In this document: one piece after another, positions 34,249 through 44,402 of the stretch | How the letters are laid out: each line of letters begins with the position of its first letter | Position numbering within the stretch: position 1 is the stretch's first letter | Assembly: GCA_905220665.1 (NCBI GenBank) | Contig: CAJNAR010000007.1 | Span: 62,001 to 126,000, forward strand | Length of the DNA: 64,000 nt | Direction of reading: 5' to 3' | DNA from: Albugo candida | Taxonomy: Eukaryota; Oomycota; Peronosporomycetes; Albuginales; Albuginaceae | Made by a program: the position numbers and the translations under genes | Notes under the pieces: model-generated | Told to the model about the DNA's origin: nothing | Databases searched by the model: none | Seen by the model: only the letters and a program-made list of their open reading frames with translations

Positions 34249-35154
34249 TTACCAAGAATGTGGATTCTGTAACGGTTGTAATATGCGTTCATAGAGGTTT
34301 GTATCTTCGTTAAGCAGCGAATGAGAAGCATTTTCTGGCGGCATTCCAACGCCGATGCAGGCAATATCCATGCGTACACCACCTCCATCGCATTCGGTAT
34401 CGAATAGAGTCCTAAACGCTCCCAAAGGAGCGCATGGTTGGAGAGTATTTTGTAGCTACACTCATTTCAAACGTATATGTATTTCAAATTAATCGCATGT
34501 TTCGACAAGTGACACTCATTGTGCAGTAGCAGCCATACTCACTTCCCTTTCTTCCTCTTCGATGTGGTGTTTCTGAGCGATTTCTGTGTGTTGGCTTTGC
34601 GGTAGTAAGAATTTGATAAGCGCCGATGAAGTTACCCCAAATAGTGGACGGAATTGTGCGTACGCAAATGCGACAAACGGAAGATTCGAAAACACAGAGT
34701 AGAAATCCCAATGATCGGTGTGTCGCGATACCTTTCCGTTACTCAGTTCGATGACTGTGAACACTCGGAGTGCGATTCGCATAAAGCTTGGAAATGGCTT
34801 CAATCGGTATACCATCATACTGTCAATTGTCAATACCGCGCCGCCAGCCATGGATCCACGCACCAAATTCGCTTTAGAGGAGCTGATAAAGCATGGGAGT
34901 GCTCGAAATTGGGCTTGTATGTTGTCGATTCCTTGTACGCTGACGAGCGGATCGGTAAATGTTGCGTCCGGAAGGTAAAGGGAAGGAATGATTGCGTCAG
35001 AGGAGTTGCTTACATCGTAAAGGGAAAGAATCGACTCTGCGAGCTCCTGTGCGTTTCGTGTAGACATTGTAGAAACTTGTGTGTGGGTGGACGCTGGCGT
35101 TTGAGTTTGGAGATCTTTTTCTTCCGTCTGACAGTTAAAATTCGAATACGCCAT
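34249..35154 (-). CDS. NTF2-fold protein (DUF2358/SnoaL-like) with C-terminal extension
   Basis: Exon 34543-35154 codes for an NTF2-like domain (residues about 30-170): SLYLPDATFTDPLVSVQGID, VYRLKPFPS and SRHTDHWDFYSV follow the pattern of DUF2358 proteins, which are small predicted ligand-binding or scaffold domains without a shown activity. Reading on, a canonical donor (GTGAGT, G at 34542) and an acceptor at 34456 remove 87 nt and open a second exon 34249-34455 in the same phase, adding 69 residues with RTLFDTECDGGGVRMDIACI and NLYERILQPLQNPHSW. The total of 272 residues is a prediction; without splicing the protein would end at residue 212. The extension is not recognised. Confidence 0.7.
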
Positions 35155-35501
35155 TTGTCGCAGAATCAGATTGGAATCAGATCTGATTCGGATGGATGCA
35201 TTGGGTTAGAATGTGGAAGGATTAGTAATGCGGATTGAAATACGTGTGTGCGTTCTTTCCAACAATTTGGACGGTGTGTATAGCATGGAAGCTGCACGTG
35301 TGCCGTTCGAATTTACAAATTCGCGATAATACCTCCATCATATAATAAGTATTCATATGGAATACTTGCTTTCGATCAAATGTGTGATTGAAGGCATTTG
35401 TAAATGAATACTTGTGATATCTGATAAAGTAGCACTGGCAGCCGTGGAATGGAAACGCAAGCACCAACGTTGCCATTTTCCATCTTTCTTTGTCGCGCAA
35501 A
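35155..35501. other. Intergenic region before the secreted-protein cluster
   Basis: About 350 bases between the divergent NTF2-fold gene and the first secreted-protein gene. It is A/T-rich; no exon, RNA gene or repeat was found. Confidence 0.5.
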
Positions 35502-35885
35502 ATGCAATCCCTTACGAAAGCTCTTTTCACTCTTTGGTATATTGCCTTTTACGCGACTCCATCATCTTGCGAGGCACGGAACAATATACGATTTGAGTCA
35601 AACGATGTCGTTCTTACAAAGCCCAATACATCACCGCATACTTCAAAAATGACAAAGTCTTCAGAACCTTCGGTCAACCTCATACCGCCAAGAAATCTAA
35701 TGACCGATATTCTCATGAAAACAATGCTGTTGAACAATGCCGTTCAGCACTTTCAAATGTTCACTCAGAATCTCATAGGTATCGACCACATGGCCAAAAT
35801 GACAGCTCAACAGACTGCGCAGCAGCACAAGCAGCAGGAACAACGGGACGAAGCTGTGAGTGCACAAGAAGACGTCCTCGGATAA
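35502..35885 (+). CDS. Small secreted protein, candidate effector
   Basis: Single exon of 127 residues. The N-terminus MQSLTKALFTLWYIAFYATP has a basic start and a hydrophobic core and is followed by SSCEA, a good signal-peptidase site, so secretion is likely. The mature part is Ser/Thr/Asn-rich, then helical (MTDILMKTMLLNNAVQHFQM) and ends in a Gln-rich acidic tail. There is no RXLR, LFLAK or CHXC motif at the expected position and only one mature-region-proximal cysteine. It is the first of three consecutive plus-strand genes with signal peptides. Function unknown. Confidence 0.68.
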   Translation: MQSLTKALFTLWYIAFYATPSSCEARNNIRFESNDVVLTKPNTSPHTSKMTKSSEPSVNLIPPRNLMTDILMKTMLLNNAVQHFQMFTQNLIGIDHMAKMTAQQTAQQHKQQEQRDEAVSAQEDVLG

Positions 35886-36036
35886 AGTATCAAAGCAATA
35901 GACAGTTCTTTCTCTAATGCTTAAATATGATTTGTTTCCACACTTATAAAGTACCACTGTTCGATTATTTTCACCTTTTCGTTCTGAATCCTCTGTTCTC
36001 ACTTTTCGAATTGCTTCCTCTGACAAAAGAGAATTG

Positions 36037-37946
36037 ATGAAGATTTTCCCCGGTTTTGTACTGTTATGCTGCTTGGCGGATGCACGTGAAGAAGGTACTT
36101 ATCTGATAGAATTGATGCTCTATTACTATGCGATCACTACGTAGAAGAGGTTCAAGTACATCACATTAGGAAGAGCGGTATGAGCGATCCTGTGTCCGGT
36201 GAGCAGAGGCATTCTGTGCATTCAGAGCATGCGGGAGCATCGAGTCATTCGGCGCGTATGAATCACATGGAGAACGGTCCGAAATCGCACGTGGATATCG
36301 ACGCAATGCATGGAGGCGCACGTCCTGAGGAAGCGAGTACTTTTCGTCCGCAATCAGGAAATGGATTGAGTGAAGCAGTAGACAGCTCGCGTTCGACGGG
36401 ATCTCGAAGCCCGACAGAAGATGCGACAACGGATCTGTCACATTCGAATGAGATAAATGCAGCGTTTGATAGTTTAAATGGCAATGGGGCTCCATCCGAT
36501 ACACATTTGCAGGATACCGGGTTACCAGGAGGTGCAGGTAATGGAGATCACTCGACCATTAGTGAATCTTTGGCGGATGGTAAGATGATTGGACCTCAAT
36601 TACCTGGTGATACGTTGGGTCCAAGCGATGATAACCTGGCAAGTGGAGATGGTGGGGGTGGATTGCATACGATCACAGATGTTGGGCATGATTTAGGTGA
36701 TTTCCATGAGGGTGATGCCGTGGAGAATCATATTGGCGCAGAAGGTCATGTGGAAGACGACTTAGATGCTCATGAGCATGAGCACGAGCACGAGCATGAT
36801 CATGAGCACGAACATGATCATGATCATGAGCACGGTAAAGACCACGAACATGACGACGAACATGGTCATGGGCACAAGTCAAGTGATGGGAGCCTTAGTA
36901 CTCAAGATCTTCTCTTAGCAAATATGGCGGGTGGTGGTGGAATGGGAGGAATGGGCGGAATGGGTGGGTATGATAGTTATGGAGGAATGGGTGGAATGGG
37001 TGGGATGGGTATGGGAATGGATGGAATGGGTGGAATGGGTGGAATGGGAATGGATGGAATGGGTGGAATGGGTGGAATGGGTGGGATGGGTATGGGTATG
37101 GATGGAATGGGTGGAGGAATGGGCGGGATGGGTGGGGGAATGGACGGAATGGGTGGAGGAATGGACGGCTCAGGCGGAGGAATGGGTGGAGGAATGGACG
37201 GATCTGGCGGAGGAATGGGTGGAGGAATGGACGGCTCAGGCGGAGGAATGGGTGGAGGAATGGACGGCTCAGGCGGAGGAATGGGTGGAGGAATGGGAGG
37301 AGGAATGGGTGGTGGTATGGACGGTTCAGGGGGCGGAGAAATGGGTGGAGGTATGGGTGGAGATTCTGGTGGTCTAAAGGGCAAAGGAGGCAAAGAATCA
37401 ATTGGTGGTAGTGGTGAGTCAAGTGGAAAAGGAGATGGCGGAATGAACGAGAAAGACAGTGAAATGGGAGATGACAAGGAAGATAAAGAAAGTAAAGGCG
37501 ATAAAGGTGAGGAAAGCGGTGACGATACCAAAGACACTGACGACACCAAAGATAATGATACCAAAGACACGGAGGAGGCTAAGGAGGGAGACGATAGCAA
37601 AGATGGAGACGAGAGCAAAGACGGAGAGGGAAAGAAAGATGACGAGAGCGAATCCAATGGCAGCGAGAGCGAAAGCGAGACGCCGTCGAGAGGTGAGAGT
37701 ACCGGAAATGATGTCGGAGATGAAGTAAAACACTCCAAACACAAATCTCTGAAGAAAGAAAGCGAATTGTTAACAACGAATGAAAGCGAATCGTCTGAAA
37801 AAGGTAAAGATGAAATGAAACCTTCGAAAAAGCGAGAAATCTCATCGAGGAAAATTGAAGGTACGCCAACAAACATGGACGATATGGGAAACAATGAAGA
37901 TAAAACGATTCATGAGAAGGATGGACGTGCAATGTCAAGCATGTGA
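36037..37946 (+). CDS. Secreted His-rich / Gly-Met-repeat / acidic protein A
   Basis: Exon 1 (36037-36094) codes for the signal peptide MKIFPGFVLLCCLADAREE; a 50-nt intron leads to exon 2 (36145-37946), total 619 residues. The mature protein has four parts: a Ser/Asp-rich N-terminal region, a His/Glu/Asp tract (about 36769-36885, almost every second residue His), a Gly-Met region (36925-37372) of GGM and GGGMDGS units, and a long Asp/Glu/Lys/Ser tail. No known domain. The His tract should bind divalent metals; Met-rich repeats could bind copper(I) or be oxidised. Extracellular or wall-associated placement is inferred from the signal peptide. The downstream gene is its probable paralogue. Confidence 0.78.
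36769..36885 (+). repeat. Histidine/acid dipeptide repeat tract
   Basis: CAT/CAC alternates with GAG/GAA/GAT/GAC for about 117 bases, giving HEHEHEHDHEHEHDHDHE-type sequence inside secreted protein A. Such tracts are typical metal-chelating regions. Confidence 0.85.
36925..37372 (+). repeat. Gly-Met coding minisatellite in protein A
   Basis: The first part repeats GGAATGGGT-like 9-mers; the second (about 37140-37300) repeats a 33-nt unit encoding GGGMGGGMDGS at least four times with only third-base differences. The high identity of units suggests recent expansion, so allele lengths may vary between isolates. Confidence 0.85.
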
Positions 37947-38428
37947 ATGCTGTCTAATGTAACGAGCGAGGCTCAATAAAGTCTGTAGCTGATTGTCCTG
38001 AGATGGAAAATAAGCAGGTGTTTATGAGCTGCCGCATTTCCTTTGGCGCTATTGTATTAGATTTCAGAGTTTATTGTCACATGACTCCAACTTTCACGCA
38101 ACGAAGCGCAGTTCGATGAATCGTTCAGGGTGAGAATAATGAATGGTCGACGATGCTTGTCATTTGTGATTACTACATAACTCTGTCATCTGCTTCATTC
38201 TTCTCTATAAAGGAGATAAGAAGCATATAAAATGTTGCACTTTTTGTATTCGATTACAAAGGTTTAGTATACACCGACGACATTCAAGCAAGAAAATGCT
38301 CCCAGTGCCACATTTTCGCATTCTTAAAACTCAAAAGTACCACGTTGGCAAAAGAATACTGTTCTGCGAATGCTTTAAACCTCATTTCTCAATTGTTGCT
38401 TCAGCGCACAAGCAAAGTATTACTTAAA
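37947..38428. other. Intergenic region between the two repeat-protein genes
   Basis: About 480 bases. An AATAAA at 37974 just after the stop of protein A fits a polyadenylation signal. A TATAAA at about 38226 and A/T-rich sequence precede protein B. No other gene is supported. Confidence 0.5.
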
Positions 38429-40162
38429 ATGAAACTGAGGAAAGCCGAATCCATCGCGTTGCTCTCTGTGCTATCAATTCACATCGATGCGTGTAAGTCA
38501 CTCTCACTCTATTTTTTTATGAAAACACGCGCTAATTGTTTTGCAGTTTTGGTGCAAACGCATGTGACGCACATGCGATCGGCTCACGAGCCAAAGGTAT
38601 CGATTGAAAAGGAGACGAGTGTCGTTACACGAAAAGAAACACAGCACGTTTCCTCACCATCTTCAGGATCTTTGCATGCGATGGATGTATCTGTATCGCA
38701 CGATGATTCTGGTGATGATAGAGTACAACACCACGCGAGAGGACACGAGCACGAGGTTGTGCTTCATGCCACAGGGTCTGAGGGAAGTCCAGGGTCTGAA
38801 GTGAGTGGAGAAGCGCCGAGACACAAGCACACGAATGAGATATCATCGGAATCAGCGACTCATTCGTCTGAGGGAAATACTGGTTCTGAAGTGAGTGGAG
38901 AAGCGCCGAGACACAAGCATACGAGTGAGATATCATCGGAATCGGCAACTCATTCGTCTGAAGCGGAAAAACAGAAATCACACCATTTTCGAGGCGAGGA
39001 GGAATCCAGCAAATCAGATGATCACACAGAGAATGATCACAGAGAGAATCACAAACACGCAAGTAGCGATACCAAATCTGAGTCGGACAAAGAGAATGAA
39101 GTCGAGCCTTATACCAGTAAAGAATCCAATTTTAAAGATGAAAAGCAAGAACACAAAAGTGACAAGAAAGCTGGCGCGCACGATGTCGATACGCATAAAG
39201 TTGGTGAAGCGGCGAAAGAAGGAGATGGGAATCATGCGCATGTAGAGAATCCTCATGCGAAGAAAGAGGATATGATCGAAGGCGAACATAAACTAAAGGA
39301 TGGGGAGCTGAAAGATAGTGTGATTGAAGGCGAACATAAACTAAAGGATGGGGACCTGAAAGAGGATGAAAAGACCAAGGTTGGAGAGCACGGAGAACAC
39401 GAAATTGAATCAACAAGCAAAACATCGAATTCAACTGACCATATTCATCGACACGATTCCAGCTGTTATGATTGTTATGACGGTAGTGGCAGCAGCGCTT
39501 TGATGGCGAGTTCTATGATGGGAGGTATGGGAGGAATGGGTGGAATGGGTGGTATGGGAATGATGGGAGACATGGGTGGAATGGGAATGATGGGCGGGAT
39601 GGGCGGGATGGGAGATATGAGTGGTATGGGAGGAATGGGCGGAATGGGAGATATGAGTGGTATGGGCGGAATGGGTGGAGCTGGAGGAATGGGTGATTCT
39701 AGTGGAATGGGCGGAGCTGGAGGAATGGGTGATTCTAGTGGAATGGGCGGAGCTGGAGGAATGGGTGATTCTAGTGGAATGGGCGGAGCTGGAGGAATGG
39801 GCGATTCTAGTGGAATTGGAGGAGCAGATGGTGGGGCTGAGAAAGCGGGAGGAGTGGATGGTGCGACCGAAAAACCGGGAGGCAACAAAGATGTGGCACC
39901 AGAAGGAAACCCCAGGACGGAAGAGGAGCCTGAGAAAGAAAGTGAATCCGCGCATGGCAAAGATAAAGATTCATCCGACGAGAGTGCTCACAAGGGGGAC
40001 AAAGACACGGAAAGCTCAGATTCCGATAAAGAGGATGGTAAGGATTCAAGTGAAAACACTTCGGTAGATACGGAAAGCAGCGGGAAAAAGGGCGAAAGTG
40101 ATGGGGCGGAATCGGAAGGTCAACCCATTAAGAAGACAAAAAAGTCAACAAGCTCGGAGTAA
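38429..40162 (+). CDS. Secreted Gly-Met-repeat / acidic protein B
   Basis: Exon 1 (38429-38492) codes for the signal peptide MKLRKAESIALLSVLSIHIDA; a 54-nt intron with a canonical GTAAGT donor (38493-38546) leads to exon 2, total 559 residues. The intron length is a multiple of three and has no stop, so an unspliced reading also stays open and would insert 18 residues. The mature protein has His/Ser/Glu-rich repeats (SEVSGEAPRHKHT repeated at about 38797 and 38885; VIEGEHKLKDG repeated near 39275 and 39320), a Gly-Met region with GMGGAGGMGDSS units, and an acidic Lys/Ser tail. Same architecture, intron position and orientation as protein A, so a tandem duplication is likely. Function unknown. 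Confidence 0.77.
   Translation: MKLRKAESIALLSVLSIHIDACKSLSLYFFMKTRANCFAVLVQTHVTHMRSAHEPKVSIEKETSVVTRKETQHVSSPSSGSLHAMDVSVSHDDSGDDRVQHHARGHEHEVVLHATGSEGSPGSEVSGEAPRHKHTNEISSESATHSSEGNTGSEVSGEAPRHKHTSEISSESATHSSEAEKQKSHHFRGEEESSKSDDHTENDHRENHKHASSDTKSESDKENEVEPYTSKESNFKDEKQEHKSDKKAGAHDVDTHKVGEAAKEGDGNHAHVENPHAKKEDMIEGEHKLKDGELKDSVIEGEHKLKDGDLKEDEKTKVGEHGEHEIESTSKTSNSTDHIHRHDSSCYDCYDGSGSSALMASSMMGGMGGMGGMGGMGMMGDMGGMGMMGGMGGMGDMSGMGGMGGMGDMSGMGGMGGAGGMGDSSGMGGAGGMGDSSGMGGAGGMGDSSGMGGAGGMGDSSGIGGADGGAEKAGGVDGATEKPGGNKDVAPEGNPRTEEEPEKESESAHGKDKDSSDESAHKGDKDTESSDSDKEDGKDSSENTSVDTESSGKKGESDGAESEGQPIKKTKKSTSSE
39515..39820 (+). repeat. Gly-Met coding minisatellite in protein B
   Basis: GGAATGGGT/C 9-mers are followed (about 39660-39820) by a 36-nt unit encoding GMGGAGGMGDSS, present about four to five times and nearly identical at the base level. 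Confidence 0.85.
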
Positions 40163-42121
40163 TACGCTATGTAGCGGCAAATGAGATCGTATAATACCTT
40201 CCGCAACATCAATTCGTGCCAGCGATTTACTTAACAGCTTCTGCAATATATCGAAACATTTATTTGCACACATTCTTGGCTTAAGTTATTATCCAATCAT
40301 ATACGCCTTATTTGAGAGGAGTGTTGATGTATAAAGAGTGTGTCACAAAGCATATATCACACCTAATGTCCTTAATGTCGAAAATGACTTTGACGGGATG
40401 CAACCGGTTATGCGTCCGGTAGGGTAAACTGTTTTCCTTGAGTCATGGAAACTACGCGATGTGTAATGCGTATGCTCTAAAGCTTTCACTTTTGAAATAG
40501 TGGAGTGAAAGTCTTGTTGGTGCAGTGACTGACATCTTTCATGCTATATTTGTATCAAAATGAGGTCAACATACGCGCTTTGACGTTAGTGTGTAGCAGA
40601 TGTGGACAATGTACCGTGAGACTGATTGACTTTTCATTGAAAAGATTTAGCAAATAATTGCATTCTATTTGTGAATTTAGACAGCAAAGGGGGAATTCAG
40701 CATAGTAATAAGAATATTAGATTACACGATAGGCACAAAGAGTATGAGCGAAGGAGAAGGGCTATTAAGAAGCCAAATATAAATTTTGATGAGAATTATG
40801 ATACTTCTTCCAGCGCGTGTCCGCTGAAAATGCAACTTTTATCGAATCTTACTGAAAGAGATTGACTTCCTGTGTTGCAAGTACCTCATGACGCGGCAAC
40901 AATCCTATACACGCGTCACGCAGTCATCTTTTGAGTGCGAGGGTGAGTGTGCCTCTTTGTTTTATCATCGCGTTAAAGAGCGAACATGCTCAGACCTCAC
41001 TGCAGCAAAGGTCTTTTCTTCGAGGAAGATTTATCGCGAATATCCAGCTTAATCGCTCGATTTCGAGATAGAGTGTCCTGCATGCTGCTCAGACTCGATT
41101 TTAAAAACTTGGACGACCAAATACTTACGAAATGATTGCCCATTTCACGATCTCTTCGCCAACCAATTTGGTATCGCTGGAAATGAACATTATCCTTTAT
41201 ACGACTGGCGACCAGCTCTGCGTCAAGTGCGGAGCGGTTTCATTGAATGTCGTGGCCACCAACGCCCAGGAATTGTCTCGCTTGCTCTCGTGATATCGTG
41301 ATACAATCGTTCGGCACCTCTGTGCCATTTAGCCAATTGTGCGCGTTATAACAGCCTACCTGAAGCAAAGACAGTATCACTTATATTTGGCCTTTATCAA
41401 AACGACTATCGAGGTATTCAGCGTAAATGCTGCATTGATTGTGAGTGCTTTCCTATTGTTATACAGTGATACTGTGCCAATTGAACTGAGAAAGGAGACG
41501 CAGATGTTGGAGACAGAGCTTTGTCACAATATCTAAAGCAAGCATATTGTGCGGCTCATCAGGAAAGATGAAGAATATCTAATGCTGTAACATAAACTTG
41601 CACATCAGAATGAGAGGAAGCTGTATCGACATATCTGCTTTCGATACAATCGACGGGATGATTTGCTGCTACAAAACGCCCGCCTTCGTGATATGTTTCA
41701 GCAGCCGCTGTCACAGCGAATGGGACACGCTGTGTTTGATTCAGACAGTGGTTACTATCTCGAGAAACTAATCGGAAGAAGCTTCGAGTGTTTCAACAAG
41801 ATCATACTGAAGATGTCGACCCGATTCAAATAGTAGGGGACGTGGGACAATGTGACTTAATTTTATCGCTCCATTCATCTTAGAGAACGAATTGGCAACA
41901 CTGCCAAAGTCCGCACAAAATGATTCGAAATGATATGTGAGAAAAGTGATCGAGTCGGTTGATCACCAATCATCCGCATCGTAATTCTATAGCTTGGGGA
42001 CCGGAAGAGATTGACACAGTATCCCCCTTCTCCTCGTAAAGACGGTACAGCAACATCCTGTATCATGTATCATTCAAGTACTCTTCTTCACGTTACTTCC
42101 CGATGTCCATCTTCATATCGA
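40163..42121 (+). other. Gene-poor region with interrupted coding traces
   Basis: Three plus-strand traces look coding but do not join into a clean gene: 40986-41141 (51 residues from an ATG, including FFEEDLSRISSLIARFRDR), 41339-41536 (KQRQYHLYLAFIKTTIEV and ELRKETQMLETEL, a coiled-coil-like run) and about 41608-41833 (ERKLYRHICFRYNRRDDLL up to a stop). The middle two recall the basic/leucine-rich coiled coil of oomycete bZIP-like proteins. Another basic frame, 40671-40865, has no ATG. Either an intron-rich gene I could not solve or a decaying one. From 40163 to 40660 nothing is seen. Confidence 0.4.
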
Positions 42122-42725
42122 TCATTGCAACGCATCAATCGCTTCCAAAACTCTTTTTAAGTGAGACTGGTGAAGAATTGCATGTTCCGATGCGCTAATT
42201 CTATCAATCGCTCTATTCACACCCAACAATTCTTCAAAAAACCAAAAAATGACGTTGTCTTCGCGTGTAGAAATCAACCTCCGGACAGAAAATGACGCTT
42301 TGGATTCGGATACTGTGTATTGCATCAATTTGGTCGCTCCGTCCAGTTTTCTTGGTTTTGATAGATTGAAAACTCTATGCAAAGTGCCTTTCTTCGAGTC
42401 GCCCCTTCCATCTTCCAGGCAATCACATTATTATGCCGCATTCTGTGGTCCAATTACCAGTGACATTGATTGAGGTACAAGTGGGATTCTACAGAGTCCG
42501 AAACAAGCATCAGAGTTTCTTCGACGAACTACCGTGGTTTGCATTAGTACCGGAACTCGCATCCAGAGCACATGTATGTATACATTTATGTTCATGCATC
42601 CAAACACAAGCACATCGCTGAAACTACGATGCTCTGCGGCCTATTTTCATATATGTTTTGTGCAATATGTCCGAAGGATTTGCTGTATGAAACACTACAG
42701 CTACATGGCTGAGGCAGCGCTGCAT
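42122..42725 (-). CDS. Candidate four-exon gene, possibly the 3' part of a START-like protein
   Basis: Exons 42705-42725, 42584-42640, 42458-42528 and 42122-42404 join in phase through introns of 64, 55 and 53 nt, the 55-nt one with a TACTAAT branch-like site. The joined 143 residues read smoothly: RSFSDVLVFGCMNINFVEET, SHLYLNQCHWGDSKKGTLHR, LISTREDNVIFWFFEELLG. The pattern 'DV..G.......E.M.......D......  ..NRD.V....' resembles the lipid-binding START-like domains that oomycetes hold in large numbers, but this is a weak match made by eye. More coding sequence may lie upstream to about 42960, so the 5' end is uncertain. Confidence 0.4.
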
Positions 42726-42950
42726 GATAGCTGAAGTGGCACAAGAGATTGCCTTTTCATTGCCATTTGAAGCTTATTGTAATCTGTATAGTCGTACTTG
42801 TATACGAGATCACAATAAAATCCTCTCGCAATCTTTACTCAGCTGTTAGCTCTGATACAACAACGGTACTCTACTGCGCATCTGACAGTGCATCTCGTCA
42901 AAAACTTCCCAATCTTTTTGCGCTTCCTGTCTCGCGTTCCTACGGATTCG

Positions 42951-44048
42951 ATGAGCTTGTCAGTTCGAATCATCGCTGAGCCAACACGACATAGGTAGGA
43001 GTGCTCGTTTACATTCAGCAGCAGAGATACGACAGGAAGAAGTTATACTGTGTTTTTCGGCAGAAATTTTCTCGACCTACCAGTTCCATTGAACGCCGCC
43101 AATGATCACCTGCGTCGCATACAAACTAGCAGAGCCTTACGTCAGCGAAATAATGCAAAAATGAAGCGCAGGACACATGATGTCGAGACGTCGATTATCG
43201 CAGAAACACCACCACCCGCTCCTCACCCAAGACCTTCTATTCCTATAGCATTGCTGGACAAATGTAGATCCTCACAGCCAAAGCACAATTCTGACGGAAA
43301 GAATACGTCGTTTAATTCATTGACGCAGTCATTCACAGATGTCGGACTTTCGCGTCAAACATATCGTATAGAGCGGAGCACTGGGCGGAACTCGAGGAAT
43401 GTGAATGCATTCATACGTATTGAGGAACCCAAAATCCGAATTAGAGCATTACACAATCGGAAATGGAGATATCGATCGCGAACAGCCAACCGGATTCTCC
43501 TACGGCAAAAGAAAACATTCAGGATAATCAATACAATCAAGCATTCTGCCAACAGACGAGCAATGAGCCATATCAAGAGGACAGCAGAAGTAGATATCTA
43601 TCGTCATTTAGAGCTCGTGAAGGAATTACTAGCTGTTCCCAACTCATTTCTCCCTTTCACCGATGATACGTCTGCATTGAACAAGACCAAGTGCGAGTTT
43701 GTTCAGACGAATGGATCCACGTCAAGCACCAGACCAAGCTGCGAATCAATTTGTAAATCTACAAACCGTCGATATCCACAGCAAACTGTATCCCGGGAGA
43801 ACGAAGCTGTCGATTACGAGGCAAATGAGGTATTTGAATTGGAAAATGCGCTACGAAATGCTTTAACGCATGTTGCATCAACTTCACTCTCGTCGCCGAT
43901 AAGTACGCCTGATAAGCGTGCGTTATCTAAACATGTTGAAGGAGCTCAAAAACGGGCAGACGATTGGATAAAAACATCCCCAAACAGCCTGCGAACAGCT
44001 TTTGTGGAAGCCATGCATGACTTTAAAGTATTCTTGAGTTCAAAATGA
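42951..44048 (+). CDS. Uncharacterised protein, basic and Ser/Thr-rich
   Basis: The main exon is open from 43064 to 44048. A short first exon 42951-42994 (MSLSVRIIAEPTRH) joins it in phase through a 69-nt intron, giving 342 residues; the only other ATG is at 43161, which would give 295. No domain is recognised. The sequence is rich in Arg, Ser, Thr and Asn, with a proline patch (ETPPPAPHPRPSIP) and a C-terminal helical part (RADDWIKTSPNSLRTAFVEA) that could be the folded unit. It may be a nuclear or cytoskeletal protein; nothing in the sequence decides this. Confidence 0.5.
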
Positions 44049-44402
44049 TGTAGTCACCGTGCAAAGCGATCAGTAGACACCGCAGTGATGGAAGACATCT
44101 GCATATTTTGGAGTTAGTTTCCCATTATTACTTCAGTTTTCTCAGACTTTCTCCTCTGCTTATTAGAAATAACAAGCTATAATACTGAGCGCACCGTACA
44201 CCTCTGCCGATGCTTTGATTTGTTGCACGCAACCAAAATAGGATAGAGTACGATTGGCTACTCGCGGCATGTGGCATGCGACACAATAGCCTATCATTTG
44301 ACTTGAGGGCTGGGTCTATGAAAATTTTAAAAGCCTTAACTGATACGTTTCCGCTCATCGCCAAAGTTAAAATTGTGCATACAAAATACTCACCATACTC
44401 AA
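44049..44402. other. Intergenic region upstream of the J-domain gene
   Basis: About 350 bases; open frames are short and start at non-ATG codons. It should hold the promoter of the J-domain gene. Nothing else is seen. Confidence 0.5.

Noticed and set aside
35222..35530. Minus-strand 102-codon frame before the secreted cluster
   Set aside because: Overlaps the start of the secreted 127-residue gene, lacks any family look, and sits in A/T-rich promoter sequence.
36977..37894. Long minus-strand frame (305 codons) of proline/serine repeats opposite protein A
   Set aside because: It is the mirror of Gly-Met and Asp/Glu/Ser codons (GGN-ATG gives CC-rich antisense codons), has no domain, and the plus strand has a signal peptide, intron and promoter layout. 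Other frames at 36895-37422 and 36931-37377 arise the same way.
39431..39960. Two minus-strand frames opposite the Gly-Met block of protein B
   Set aside because: Same antisense artefact of repeats; no start context or family similarity.
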